A stretch of 64,000 bases of DNA, from assembly GCA_022818135.1 (NCBI GenBank), contig JAFMSR010000010.1:30132746-30196745 (forward strand), in the 5' to 3' direction. A program made the position numbers and the translations under genes. This document shows, piece by piece, positions 35,112 to 48,340 of this stretch. The DNA is from Saxidomus purpurata (taxonomy: Eukaryota > Mollusca > Bivalvia > Venerida > Veneridae). Each line of letters starts with the position of its first letter. Within the stretch, counting starts at the first letter, position 1. Under the pieces are notes generated by a model that made no database searches, was not told the DNA's origin, and saw only the letters and a list, made by a program, of their open reading frames with translations.

Positions 35112-38100
35112 ATGTTTTAAACTACATACTGGTGACAAACTTGTGTTACAACCATATTTCTCTGAAAATGAAGGTTGTGATTTATTTGTTAGAATATAAA
35201 ACTTTAAATTTTGTCCATTTGCCTTTTGAATGTGTGAAAATATGTGAGGTTTTACGTACATGTACTGTACTTTAAAGAATTGCATTCCATGCAGAACTCT
35301 TTAACTTTGCAAAAGCATTATCTTTATATACTCACTCACTCAACACATTCTGATGAGAATAGTCACCTTTCTGATTGTATGCCATTTTCAAATATCAATA
35401 TCCATGTATAATTTCGTTAGAATTAACGGTTTTTCCTATATGAACAATCATGTTTGTGTTATACAATGTATAGAACAAAGACGTGTTATTGATACTAAAT
35501 ATCTTATTACTTTTCACATTAAGTACATACATGATAATGATATTACAAACGTACTTGCTTATACAAAATATCAGTTAAACAACTTGGTGCACAAAACAAT
35601 TGACTGAATTCAGTCACTAACTGACCATACATTCATAGCATATATGAATCTGTACTCCAAGACGATTCGAATATGATTGAAATTGCATCTGACTGAATTT
35701 CAGTCATTCCTGATTTCACTATCTGTAACTGAAGAAGCAATGAAAGTTTTTCGGTAAACAAAAGTAGAAGCTAGGGCGACTATGACTGAATTCATTCACG
35801 AAATAGCAATCATTTAGGCTAAAATTGTATCTGATAAAAATTAGTTATTTATGTTTTCACTTTCCCAAAATTTCTAAAATATCCTAAACACTGAAAGGAT
35901 CAAAGTAAGAAGTTAGCCGAATTCGGCTAAATAGCATGATTCATAACACACATGGAAATTCACCGATACTGGATGTAAAATAAATGTATTCACTCAAAAT
36001 TATCACCTTTCAGTAAGTGACGCGATACAAATGTATGTTTACAAATGTGCATATACCGTATTTATTTTAATTGCGAAATAATTTATTATTATTTTATTGT
36101 GTGTTAGGTAATGTAACAAGATGATGCAACACATAATGTTAAAATGAAAATTGAAAGACAAAAATGAATTCATTAAAAGAGACGAACATCAAACAGCCAA
36201 GAATTTAATACACTTTTAGATTGCATATGTGATGCCTCTCTACTCAGTAGTTTTAAAACATTATTATTAAAATGGTATATAATTAAAGGTAACTTTGGTA
36301 GGTAGGTTGGTACGATAAGGCGCGTTTGTATGTAAAGTGTACACATATGCATAACTTTGCAGCTACATAAAGTAGGATACGTTTGAGTTTTTAAATAATT
36401 ATTTAAAATAGTTAACTTCATTTAACAACCGGTTTAACGACCTTACTTTCAAAAGTGAATAGGATATTCTTTCCTATCTTCAACAGCCAGTTCAAACCAC
36501 TGTCATGGTTAAATTAAATTCATTGAATTGGGATAAATGCTATCTTAAAGTTCATTATTTCAATGTTTCCAAGACCAAACTCATTATACCCCCATACCCA
36601 CTCCGCAAAGAAAGTTTGAAAGGGGGTATACTGGACTCAGTATTTTGGAATTGGTTTGTCTTTTGTCAAATGGTAAGTTCCTTTGGAAGATCAATGTTTT
36701 AAAACTAAGTAAGTATTTAACTGTATACCCATTGATCTTATACGAAATCAAAGGACTGAAAGTGCTGGAGGATCGATTGTCTCTGAACAACACAGTCTGC
36801 ACACATACATGTGTAAATATCAGGACAACATAGACTTGAACAACTTTAAATGTCATTCAAAAGTTATGGGATATGCCCATAAGGTTGATTGTATTGTGCC
36901 AATTAATTCGGATTTAACGTTGCACCCAACAGCTAAGGTCATATTGCAACTTCCGGCTTTCATGGAGGAGGAAGACCCTGGGTGCCAATTCCCTGTATCA
37001 GAATTTGGGGGTCATTTAGAAATTCCAAGGGTCATACCCTTTATTGTAAAAAAATGAAAGGATGACTATAATATGTTAAACAAGTTTTATTCAGTTTACT
37101 TCTGTAAAACTGCATGTGATACATCACAAAATGGTGGGTAATCAAAGGGTTGGCAAGACAACAGGTGTTTCTCTTTGGATGCTTTCCATTTTGTCACTGC
37201 ATCTCAAAAGTCAAATTTGTCCACAAAGCGAATTTTTCATAATTGCATTCAACCATAGACATTAAACTTGGATATTATTTGGCACACTTAAACCCCTTTC
37301 AATAGTGACAGTCTGATCGAAATGACTACAAAATGATCATTAAAATCACTCAGAAAGACGATTAAGGTTCGTCGACCATCTCTTAATTGTTGTGCGTCTA
37401 CGATCTATGATGACGGTATCATAAGAATCAACACACACACAAACGCAATTTGGGACAAAATGCGGGTCGATCCGAAATCAGACGACAACGACGATGGAAT
37501 AAGGTCAAAATTAGACATATCCCATACCGGAAGCGTATTTATCAACAATTTATCTTGCATTTTGAAGCATTTTGAGAGGTTTTGAAATGTTGTTTTTGTA
37601 GTAATTTGATCATACACATTTTAAGTGCGTCATAGAAGACGCTATTTCTGTTGCGTCATTGACACAATGAGTGCGTCAAAACCGCAGAAAACACGCTCTA
37701 GCGGAAACACTGAATTTAATGTATCCGGTGTAGTGATACGTATTTCACGGGTCTTACATTTCTCATGTCACACCGGTCTGACGATAAAAACCGCGTAGGA
37801 AAATAGTTCTATACGGAACAGATACCTTGTTGATTTAAGAGAAACAGCATTATAATATTATGCTATTCTGAAATGTTTTGATATTATTTAGATCTGTTAC
37901 TATACAATTTTTAAAACAGAGGACAGTATAATTCGTAACAACGGAATATATGGAACTACTTGTTTGTATGTAAAGAGTTCGGCCCTAAGGAAGCTATACT
38001 CTGTTAACATTGGATCTGGTTGAATAAATCAATCGATCCAAAAACAAACAACATGTATATTATTCACAAAGTGTACCTATTGCTGACTAATAGCACATGT

Positions 38101-39749
38101 TGAATTAGATCATTACTCTATTGACTAAACAATGCAGATATCACTTACAGTCATTACTGCCTGCTATTAAATGAAATGTCATCACAGCCTCAACAAGTAA
38201 ACATAATGCCTCTTTAACCCTGTGACAACGAGGTTATGACCCTATTGTCTAGGAATTCATGGCCTTCAGGCTACGGGTCAATGGCCTTGGGTCCAGCCCA
38301 CGAGTCCAGCCCAGCCCAACCCACGAGCCCAACCCTGGTTTTTCAGCATCCCAGCATTTGCCACCTTCAGTGAAAGATATAACTGTAATGGCGAAGCCAT
38401 TAACCAGATAATGTGGTAAATTAATCAAACAATATTATACAACAAGCCTGTTACGCTAGCCGTATTTTTTAAGATTGCCTTTTCTATTCTAAAACACCAC
38501 TTCATTAAATAACAAGTTTAAATGAAACTCTGTGCGAAGCTTATGTATGTAATTAATTTGATTTTGACTATATAGATCTGCATTCACCCCTTCTAAATGG
38601 TATGTTAATAAACTACTAGTATGATAAACATATATTCGTCGCACTTAAGTATTTAATGTACATATCTCCAGCTCTGCATAATGTAGGTTCAAGTCATGTG
38701 AACATTCATTTTCTCATTCAACTTTTTATACTTTAATAAAATTATTATATTTATGTATAGAATGTACCTGAATGCACCAGGAACGTTGATTATAGCGATT
38801 ATTTTGACTTTGAAGTATAAAAAAAATTTATATTGATAATGCTTACATGCCGAGCTAGTCAACATAACACTGGCACATTACAGGGACTCCTTTTCTAGTA
38901 GTGGAACCGTGACGGATATAAGCCTATTGTACTTAAAGTTTTTCATTAAAAAATATTATTAAATAATAAATATTGAGAAAAGTCTACATTACCTATCAAA
39001 GTTTGAAATTTTCATTTAGCTAAACCAAGTCACTTTTGAGGTCTGTCACGTAACAGGCTGGCAGTTAACACGCCATCACTTCTGGGAACGGCCAGTTCTA
39101 AAATCTCTAGAAGAAACTGCCAATTTTTAAAAAAATGAAGAATCATTTTGGAACTTGGTTCGAAACAATGACCTCAACTTTGGTGATAGTTTTAGTGATT
39201 ACAAGTCAACAACATTAATGGCCGGTCTGAGGCCGTGAGTAAAGGCTGTTATTTAGTGTAATAAATGTCTTACATACTTTTCGCATTTAACTTTCAGAAA
39301 AGGTAGTATGTATGGTCTGATACCTGCGCATGTGCGCATGTACAGTATGGTACCTGTTCATGTGCGCGTATGGTATATATGTATTAATTTTGGACAACAA
39401 CCCATTGAGAACAAAAGGAGGTTGTGTAAAAGAGAAGCATGACCTCATATTCAAATGATTGCTGCTATCAAAACGAACATTTGTAGTTATTAATTGCGAA
39501 TCAATTTTATTTTTACATGTACTCTATTGTTTCTATAAACAATTTGCCACATGACCAAAACAAGAACTCATTATCTAATACAAGTCAGATCTAGTTTATT
39601 TTGTATCACTTGAGTATTAATCACAACACATAAAGAACAAAGATGGCAGTAAATAGGTCGTAGTAACATTAAAGAGGCACTACCTACTTCTAGCAAGTTA
39701 AACTCTCCAAACATAAATAATGTGTTCAATGAACGTAAAATGATAAAAG

Positions 39750-39900
39750 AGTAGTAAGAGTCGCTGACTTGAAATCACTATAACCTCTCATAGATTCAGC
39801 GTCATCGGTTTGAGCCCTGCTGTGAGAGACTTTCTTGCGGAAGATATGAGTCTAGTACTGGTTCTTCCCAGGAAAGTTGGTTAAGTAAACTGCCTGCCTG
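39750..39900 (+). mobile_element. tRNA-like SINE
   Basis: GTCGCTGACTTGAAATCACT and CATCGGTTTGAGCCCTGC are placed like the D-side and T-side arms of a class II tRNA. They are followed by TTCTTCCCAGGAAAGTTGG, which looks like a SINE body. Confidence 0.5.
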
Positions 39901-40046
39901 TTAAAATGACCAAATGCAGTTAGAACCGGCGTAAAATTCCTAAAATACATTTATTAAGATCAACAAATATAAAAATGCTTCATTTTGTCACAATTTTTGT
40001 GATATATCGCTATCAACTTATTAGTTGTACAATGATTACTGGATAA

Positions 40047-40797
40047 TCTTCTAAATGTGCTTGACCATTGCATGAAGTTGTATTAAATTTAAACTAGTAA
40101 TTTTGAATTATACTCTGGACAAGGAAAAGTAACAAAGGGCAATAACTATGTAACAAGTCAAGAAAGAGTTATGGTTCTTGTACACTGTACTTTCTCTCAT
40201 TGTGCTTGACCATTGTATGAAGTTGTATTGAATTCCAACCAGTAGTTTTCAAGTTATGCTCAGGACAAGGAAAAGTAACAAAGGGCAATAACTCTGTAAT
40301 GAGTCAAGATGGAGTTATAGTTCTTGTGCACTGCACTTCCTCTCATTGTGCTTGACTATTGTATGAAGTTGTATTGAATTCCAACCAGTAGTTTTCAAGT
40401 TCTGCTTCGGAGAAGGAAAAGTGACAAAGGGCAATAGCTCTGTAATGAGTCATGATAGAGTTATGGTTCCTGTGAACTGCACTTCCTCTCAATGTACTTG
40501 ACCATTATAAGAAGTTGTATTGAATTCCAACCAGTAGTTTTCAAGTTATGCTCCGGACAAGGAAAAGTAAAAAAAGGGCAATAACTCTGTAATTAGTCAA
40601 GATGGAATTATGGTTCTTATGCACTGCAATTCCTCTCAATGTGCTTGGCCATTGTATGAGGTTGTATTGTATTCCAACTAATTTTTTTCAAGTTATGCTC
40701 CAGACAAGGAAAATGCAACAGCCCGCCCGCCCGACTGACCGTCCAACCACCGTATGACTCCTATATACCCCCCACCAATTCGTTTTGGGGTATAGAA
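40047..40797 (+). repeat. Copied 3' part of copy B intron 3 before copy C
   Basis: Nearly identical to 33137-33887, including the tandem 146-bp units, the GCCCGCCCGCCCGACTGACC tract and the GGGGTAT end. Upstream of 40045 the similarity stops, marking a duplication breakpoint. Confidence 0.85.
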
Positions 40798-40835
40798 AAA
40801 GTCTAATTTTTTCAAAGATATTCTTCAAATTTCAG

Positions 40836-41790
40836 GCAAGCAGGTGTCCCAATAAAGAAAATATCTGGATATGCCAAGGGATACAGTCGCTCAGCTGCCA
40901 ACCCATTCACTTTAGAGACCAACACAAACCATGCCTGGAATGCTGTCCAATTAAAGAACCAATGGTACCTTATAGATAGCACCTGGGGCGCTGGCCACCT
41001 TGATAATACCAACTCCTTTAAAAAGCAATTTAACAACTTCTACTTCCTGACTGATCCAAAACACTTCATCTCAACACATTTTCCATATATGGACAAAGAT
41101 ATGGAAGAAAGCAAGAAATGGCAACTACTCTCTAATCCAATCAGTTTGGTTGAATTCAATAAAAATTTGAAATATAGGCCAGATGCTTTCAAGTTAGGAG
41201 CCCAGGCTGTAAGTCACCAACAAGGGTATATAGAAATGAAAAATGAACTTCAAATGACCTTTAAAAGTGTTAGACAGGAGGAGCTTGTGCTAAGTGCCAG
41301 GCTAATGCTCAAGGAAGGTAACATGTTGAGAGAACAGCCAAATGCCACATTTGGATACCCAGAAAATGGACTTTACAAGCTGATGATACATCCCCCTAAA
41401 CCTGGCAACTACAGGATGAATGTATTTGGCAAAGAAGTCTCTGATAGTCTTCAAGGAAGTCCTGAAATGATGGAATATTCAATCAATTGCACTGAAGTGA
41501 AAGAACTGGACTTTGAATATCCCATGTCGTATGCTACAGCTGGTTTTGAGAAAAGTGTTTTACATGAGCCCCTGAGAAGAAAGCTACCAGGAAATACAGA
41601 GATCAAGTTCCGTGTGTCTGCCCCACATCTGCAGAATGTAAAAATTGGTGGTACATACCTTGAGAAGTCAGGAACAATGTTTACAGGAAATATAACCACT
41701 GGTTCAGCCGGACAACAAGTAGTGATGTATGGTACCAGAGGTGACAAATATGGTACACTACAGGGATTGTATGCTTTCAAAACAGTTTAA
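40836..41790 (+). pseudogene. Copy C: orphan exon 4 of the KY-like family
   Basis: An intact exon 4 (phase-2 acceptor TTTCAG, 317 codons, TAA) with NHAWN and LIDSTWG. I find no exon 1, 2 or 3 between copy B and this point. The preceding 0.75 kb is a near copy of the 3' part of copy B intron 3, and that similarity starts abruptly near 40047. The 5' third of the exon is B-like (FTLETNTNHAWN). From about 41280 it is A-like (EELVLSARLML, GTYLEKSG), and its 3' flank carries the same mobile-element insertion as A. One His of the GYSHSAA stretch is Arg here. The ATTAAA signal kept in A, B and D appears deleted. It is either a non-functional duplicate or an alternative last exon for copy B, since the splice phase fits. 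Confidence 0.72.
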
Positions 41791-41991
41791 GGTCCCAGAT
41801 ACTTAGAACATTCAAAACACTTGACAGAATGCAAACTTACCATATTAATCCTTATTTACACATCCAGGTCCCACAGGCAATGCTACACTTTGTCCAAAAT
41901 TCATCAGAAACATGAGCTGTCTCTAGTATGTGACGAATGCCCCCAAAAAATGTATCTCACAGTCTGTGTCCTCTCTATGTGCTCAAAAATT

Positions 41992-42272
41992 GTGCCATGT
42001 AATTTCAATTGTGCCATGTAATTGTGCCATGTAATTTCAATTGTGCCATGTAATTGTGCCATGTAATTTCAATTGTGCCATGTAATTTCAATTGTGCCAT
42101 GTAATTGTGCCATGTAATTTCAATTGTGCCATGTAATTGTGCCATGTAATTTCAATTGTGCCATGTAATTGTGCCATGTAATTTCAATTGTGCCATGTAA
42201 TTTCAATTGTGCCATGTAATTGTGCCATGTAATTTCAATTGTGCCATGTAATTGTGCCATGTAATTTCAAAA
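41992..42272 (+). repeat. Two-length minisatellite (19 bp and 13 bp units)
   Basis: Ten long units (GTGCCATGTAATTTCAATT) and seven short units (GTGCCATGTAATT) alternate without gaps in the order LSLSL LSLSLSL LSLSL. It grew inside the element remnant after copy C. Copy A has only one diverged counterpart at this place. Confidence 0.92.
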
Positions 42273-42335
42273 CCCTTCCATGCATGAAGGAGTGTATTAT
42301 TAACATGTATAATTGAATGGCAATGAACAATGTCA

Positions 42336-42584
42336 GGGCCGTAGCCAGAGGTAAAAAAATAGGGAGGCACTTTCTAGGGGGGTTCGGGGCATGCTCCCCT
42401 CCCCAAATATTTTTTTCAAGGGTGCCATTTCGTGCATTTTCCTGCATTTCAAACGTGTTTTTGATACTTTTAAGATACTGATTTCAGAAACAGAAAATAT
42501 ATATTTATACTCAGATATTTATGTAAGGTTGGGGAATTTTAGGGGGGGCGCACTCCGGGTGCACACCCCCTGGATCCGCTAGTG
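42336..42584. mobile_element. Short element with CAGGGCCGTAGCCAG end
   Basis: Left CAGGGCCGTAGCCAG and right CTGGATCCGCTAGTGCTG are imperfect inverse copies, with G-rich GGGGGG runs inside. Similar to hAT-type non-autonomous ends. Interrupts the repeat remnant behind copy C. Confidence 0.5.
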
Positions 42585-42599
42585 CTGACCATTTGTGCC

Positions 42600-44655
42600 A
42601 AGTTATTTCAAAATCCTTCAATTTATGACAAAGGTACAGTCCTTACACCATTATGTGCATATAAAAAGGAATCCATTACCTTTAAACCCTAAGTGTGACC
42701 TTGACCTTAAAGTCAGGGATGTGAAAAACTATTACCTTTATGTAGTTAATATGTGCATTGTCTGCAGCATTTTCTCATAGTAAATGTTAAAGTTTTCTTC
42801 TTTTTTGGGACAGAGGTTAGTTTTCATATTCTACATTTTCTTTCAACCATAGTTACATAATGGCACCAACAGCTATAAGTTAGCTTTTAATTAAAATTTT
42901 TAATTTTCTTAACTAGGCCTGAGGGAACTTCTAGGAGAAGGCTCATTAATCAGTATAAATATGGCACATACAATGATCTGTCTTTTAAACTGAAAACAAA
43001 CCATAAATTATTATTCATTTAAACTTGAATAAAGTTTCATGATTTTAACATTTTTCCTATTATTAAGGCAATCACCTTTTGGCATAAGGCTTCATAAAAA
43101 CAAGAATATTTGACTGGAATCCGATCACCAGAGACACTTAGCGGCAGATTTTTTTAGTGCAAACACTTTACACAAAGGTCTGGTCTTAGTTACCTCCCTT
43201 TATTGTTAAACTTTAGCGTTAAATGATCTGTATCATGTTGATTGTTAAAATGTATAAAATCTTTGATATTGTGTTCTTTTGTAACAAGCGGTCTTTTGAT
43301 TTGAGATCGCGAACCAGTCTAAATTTTACGTAAATAGCCGATTTTAAACGAATGACTACTAACAGATAGTTGAATATACTTTATGATGTGTCCACTTCTT
43401 ATTTAAAGTGTCTGGGAAGTTAAATTCGTTTGTTTACATAAATTTGTACCGCCATTCAGAAACAAACATCTGTATTGGTCAATAACGAAGTTATACGCTC
43501 TAAAACTCAATGCCTCGATAGCGCAGTGCAATGTATCCCTGCTTGGTATGCGGGAGATCAGAGATCGAAACCTCGCCGAAGTGGAATTAACTTTATTTAT
43601 ATAGTGGAAACAAATAAATTTATATCTTGGAAATAATTTTTCTTTCGTACATGAATAATATAAATTGAAGCAAATTTATATGTTAGAATTCTAAACTTGG
43701 GAAAATAAAAAAAAAATTATTATTTCAATGATTTGATAATTCATACAGAGGAAACAATGCCTATAGACTTGACGTAGAATCATCTTTTTTAGCATTAAAC
43801 ATTAACAAATGGTCAGCCATATACAAAATTAGAGTGCAAAAAGATTAGGTTTGGTTAATCACCGTACAATAAATCCAACATTACTACACTCCATTTGGTG
43901 GTGTTCAAACATTTGACTTGTTTGTTTTTGAATGGAAGTATCATTGTACAGTCCCTGACAGTCTTTTTAAATCAGACATGTCATGTTAGAGCAATAAAGT
44001 AAAAGTTAGAGCAATAAAGTGAAAGCTGGCCAAAGTTTACTAACTGGTAGGGATGCACTTTCTATTTTCATCAGACTGGTTTACATTCGTGTAGTTAGAC
44101 TGGTCTACAGCAATAAACTGACAGGTAGCCAAAGTTAACTAATTGGTCGGTAACGATACTTTTAGTAATCGTAAAAATGTGCGCTTTTTGTTAACAAACA
44201 TATATTTTGACTGCAAACGATTTTGTGATGATAGAGGCCGGAATAGTATTGTATATTCTGAGAATCAGCTTAATGGAACATAGTGGAGAACATATTATGT
44301 AATTGCTGCGTTAACTTTGTTTTAATTTATGCTGAATGAAAATAGGGCTCGTACATACAATCTAATGGAAAAAAACCCGGAAAGATCGTAAAGACTATTT
44401 AAAGCTTTTTCATGAATATGATTTCGTTTCTTTTTAAATCATAAATGATACAGAGTTACTAAATTGTAAAAGCACAAACCAGATAGTCAAGTATTTGCTT
44501 TACATGAACCTAGAATGTAGATTTATTCTGTCTCTGTTATGAAGTTTGAAAAGTTTATTTGCATCTCCAATTTCAAAATATTTACATGAAAGCTTTGTTT
44601 CTAGGCCCGCTGTGATACTAGTATCACAGTTTTTCTTGTATTTATCTACTTTCAC
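42600..44655. other. Intergenic DNA, no gene supported
   Basis: Begins with the copy A-like 3' flank (TATGTAGTTAATATGTGCAT), from which the segment with the conserved ATTAAA is missing. The rest is AT-rich with one SINE-like piece. Confidence 0.5.
43508..43584 (+). mobile_element. tRNA-like SINE head
   Basis: CCTCGATAGCGCAGTGCAAT (A box) and AGATCGAAACCTCGCC (B-box-like) at tRNA spacing. Diverged, with no functional cloverleaf claimed. Confidence 0.45.
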
Positions 44656-44666
44656 ATATATCATTT

Positions 44667-45210
44667 TGATAGAACATACTATCACATGTATCAGATTGGC
44701 AGTACATACTATCACATGTATCAGAGTGGCAGTACATACTATCACATATATCAGCATGGCAGTACACAGTGGCAGTACATACTATCACATGTATCAGCAT
44801 GGCAGTATATACTATCACATGTATCAGCATGGCAGTACATACTATCACATGTATCAGCATGGCAGTACATACTATCACATGTATCAGCATGGCAGTACAT
44901 ACTATCACATGTATCAGCATGGCAGTACATACTATCACATGTATCAGCATGGCAGTACATACTATCACATGTATCAGAGTGGCAGTACCACATCACATAT
45001 ATAGCGTATCACATATATAGCGTGGCAGTACATACTATCTATATATAGCGTGGCAGTACATACTATCACATATATCAGAGTGGCAGTACATACTATCACA
45101 TATATAGCGTGGCAGTACATACTGTCATATGTATCAGAGTGGCAGTACATACTGTCATATGTATCAGAGTGGCAGTACATACTATTACATGTATCAGAGT
45201 GGCAGTATAA
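44667..45210 (+). repeat. 30-bp tandem repeat
   Basis: About 17 units of GGCAGTACATACTATCACAT + GTATCAGMAT. The middle units are almost identical and both edges decay. One similar unit stands alone at 16160-16200 in the matching flank before copy B, so the array probably expanded from that seed. The unit is a multiple of three, giving stop-free shadow ORFs. Confidence 0.92.
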
Positions 45211-46713
45211 TCATTCTTGCATTTGCAGACTGCAGTGACAAATTTCAAGATTTGAACCAGCTGATATTGAAAGCTATAAATTCTTTTTTTATTTACTCAT
45301 CACAGATAATCAAATTGAGTGAGAATAAACAGGACACATTATATTTTATGTTTGGTTCACTTTATCTGTAACAATTTTGTCTTTTATTTAAAGAACACAC
45401 TCATCTGTCTCACTTGAGTTTTCTCTTCTGTAGGAATCGTCACACAAGCTGTTCGGAATTTTGAAGATTCATTGCCTCATTTTTAACTAAATTTGGCAAT
45501 TACTTTCAATGCAAATTTTTGAAAACATAATTTTTTATCGATGATAATTCACCATTACATTTTTATGCTTTACAATGTATTTTTCTTAAGCCACATCATA
45601 GTTGTCCCCAGCAGAGAACATAAATCAAAGATCCATCTTCATGCTCTATCTTGAATTCAGCTAGCTGAAGAATAGAAACACCATGGCCTTGATAAGTCAA
45701 AAAGCTATAAAATATAAGTGAATTATTTGTTTTGTTTGACATACAATCTTATCCACAGCTGAAGTGCTTACCAGTAGATCATAAGTGTTTACAAATAAGC
45801 TCTTGAAACTTACCCACTGCAAAGTTGCCATGACGACACAAACAATCAACTGGAATATCATTTTAATATCAGCAGGAATACTGTATCAACAGTCAATTCT
45901 GTGCAGCAAAAATTTCATGAATATGGTAATATATTTTCATCATTATGAAACAAGTTGTATGTAGTGCAACAAAATAACAATCACTACTGTCTAAATATTT
46001 TGAGACAACATCTGTTAAAGTTTTTAATGATTTAAAAGATCAGTATGTACAACAACCAACAGGGGTCAGTGACATGTCACCACCAACTGCCCCAGTAAGT
46101 TTGACCACCATAGGCATAACTCTTGCGGAAGTACTGACTAGATATTGTTTAAGTTTCAAAAGTCAATTGGTCTATTGGCCTTAGTTTGTAGTCATAACCA
46201 ACCTCAAAAACCAACAAGGGCCATAAACTTGTCCTTCATAGAGGACACATTGTCCAACCATTGACAGAAATCATTTATCAGTTCAGTCTCTAAGACTTTG
46301 ACCTACTCATCATGACCTACCGCCCTAGAAAGTTTGAAGGCATAAATATCAACAATTATTGTTAAGTTACTACAAGAAATTAAAAATTTGTGACAACCAA
46401 AGAAAGATTCCTTATAGGTCTGCCATACAAGCTCAGCACTATAACACCATAACTTTCTTAATTTACTGAATAATATATAATAGGAAGGCATGCATTTTGG
46501 GAAGCACAGATAAAAAACATGTAAAATGATTACTATATCATTTCTACTGAATGTTTAGTTAAAGTTGATGATAGTCATCAATCATGATCATCATCATGTA
46601 TTTCTTTTCAATAAAAGAAGTTAGATATCCAACATAACAGGATTTCTGGCACCAACATAGACTAACATACAACTTCTCTACATGTAGTTAAGCTGTGAAG
46701 AACAGCCAACAAA

Positions 46714-47300
46714 ACAAGAGGGCCAAGATGGCCCTGTATTGCTCACCTGAGGAAGGATCAGTTTTCAGGATCATGACCTGAGAGTCCTGATTTTAACATT
46801 TTTTATTTGTAGCGGTTCACTGCACAATGCTAGCTCTGGGCCTAAAGGTGTTAGACAAGAAGATTTTTGAAGCTTTCCATAAGCCTATCTGGAATCAAGT
46901 GACCCCCAAGCAAGGTCAGTTTTGATCCAGGGGTCATGATTTGAACAATCTTTGTAGAGGTTTATGAGGAAATGCTATATGCTAAATATCTAAGCCCTAG
47001 GCTTTGTGGTTTCACAGAAGATTTTAAAAGTTTTTCCTATTTGTTGCCATAGCAACCACAGTTCTGCATGAATTGGAATTCTCTGAACACCTTTGATAGA
47101 GCTTCATGCAAGGAACATCTATGCCAATTTCCATCAACATTGGCCCAGTGGTTTCAGTGGAAATGTCAGAAAAAGGAAATGGTTGACATTATATAATTAC
47201 GTATGATGGATGCTGGATGGTGAGTGGTCCTTATGGATGCTGGATGGTGAGTCGTCATAATGCCTTAACCTGGCACTTAGCGCCAGGTGAATTAGCTCAT
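46714..47300 (+). mobile_element. GAGGGCCAAGATGG-type element in the copy D 5' flank
   Basis: Begins ACAAGAGGGCCAAGATGGCC then GCTCACCTG and ends near GGTGAATTAGCTCATAAGC. Orthologous to the relic before copy B. Confidence 0.65.
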
Positions 47301-47530
47301 AAGCAATTCAAATGGGTACCTAGACCTGAAACAATTGAAAATATGTTTGGCCTTTTGTGATAGCAGTAATAGACCTTTGTCATGACCCATGACTTGTACT
47401 ATAAAGGAAGTAGAATTTTAGAGTTTGTAGAATTTAGAAGCATTTGTCTTTTATGAAAGGTTGAAACTTTGTCTTAATTAGAACAGTTCATGTAAAATTA
47501 ACTAAACAAAAATTGTGACAGAACATATTG

Positions 47531-47541
47531 TAAATAAAAAG
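47531..47541 (+). promoter_or_regulatory. TATA-like box upstream of copy D
   Basis: TAAATAAAAAG, with possible 5' UTR donor at 47835 (CAGTTTGTAAG) and acceptor TTATAG ending at 48151. The layout is the same as in copy B. Confidence 0.35.
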
Positions 47542-48187
47542 AGGGAAATAATTAAATTATAAAATTCAGGTAGTGCTGCTTCAATAAAGTGATTAAGTAA
47601 TTTGTTTTTATCATGCCAGTATTTCTTACTTTATTATTAAAGTAAATTATTATTTATTAAAACTTATAAATCTTAAAGCTGCAGTTCTCTGTGTGTTTAA
47701 ATTGTATTTGTTGTTTCATTTTTACGTCAAATTCAATTTCTAATTTAATTATTCTCCATATTTAAAATGTAAGAAATAGAACTTCGTTTAACATGTCTGT
47801 TGTGAATGGAGAAGCTTTCTTTACTTCACAGTTTGTAAGAAACTATCCATTCTAGTGGTTTAGTGCCATGCCTATTTAAGTAGAAAAACTAAGAATTACT
47901 GGTAATTTATGCATGGACATGGACCATTCAAGAAAATTATCTTTTTTTCTCCGTATTATGAATTGGTGATTTTTTTGGCAACAATTTCAGAAATAATGAT
48001 TTTGGATTACAACATTTCCGTTTCAGCTAACACATTTGCAACTATGCATTCAATCAAACACATATTCATATTGATATATATCTATTGCATTCAATCAAAT
48101 ACATATTCATAATTATATCAAAACTGAAAAGAATATAATAAACCCTTATAGATAAAGGAAGTGTCTGAATTTAATACAAGTGAAAAA

Positions 48188-48340
48188 ATGGGATGCTCTA
48201 GTTCAACAGTGTCACCCAATTCAACTGTTCCGAAAAAAGCAAAAGACACAACATCTGGTAACAAAGGAAGGCCAAACAGTGGAAAAACTTTAAAGGATGA
48301 TGATTACCAATATGAGAAAATAGATGAACATGCAAGAAAG
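48188..48340 (+). CDS. Copy D exon 1 (single repeat unit)
   Basis: 51 codons: an 18-residue head, one 14-residue unit and a 19-residue tail ending IDEHARK before GTAAGA. An open frame continues upstream from 48161, but Met-Gly-Cys is taken as the start by comparison with A and B. Confidence 0.84.

Larger units (their letters stand above)
35100..40045. other. 5-kb stretch between B and C without a supported gene
   Basis: Up to about 35320 it is the copy B 3' block. Beyond that I see short ORFs without domains, a TACCCCCATACCC/GGGGGTATA hairpin at 36578-36632 (element relic), a CCCAGCCCAACCCACGAG tract at 38298-38335 and a SINE-like piece near 39750. No family exons. Confidence 0.5.

Noticed and set aside
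44667..45210. CRISPR-like look (30-bp direct repeats)
   Set aside because: Units are contiguous without unique spacers, and the DNA is eukaryotic.
44546..45238. ORFs of 60-150 codons over the 30-bp repeat
   Set aside because: A stop-free repeat of length divisible by three. No start context, splice signals or conserved flank.
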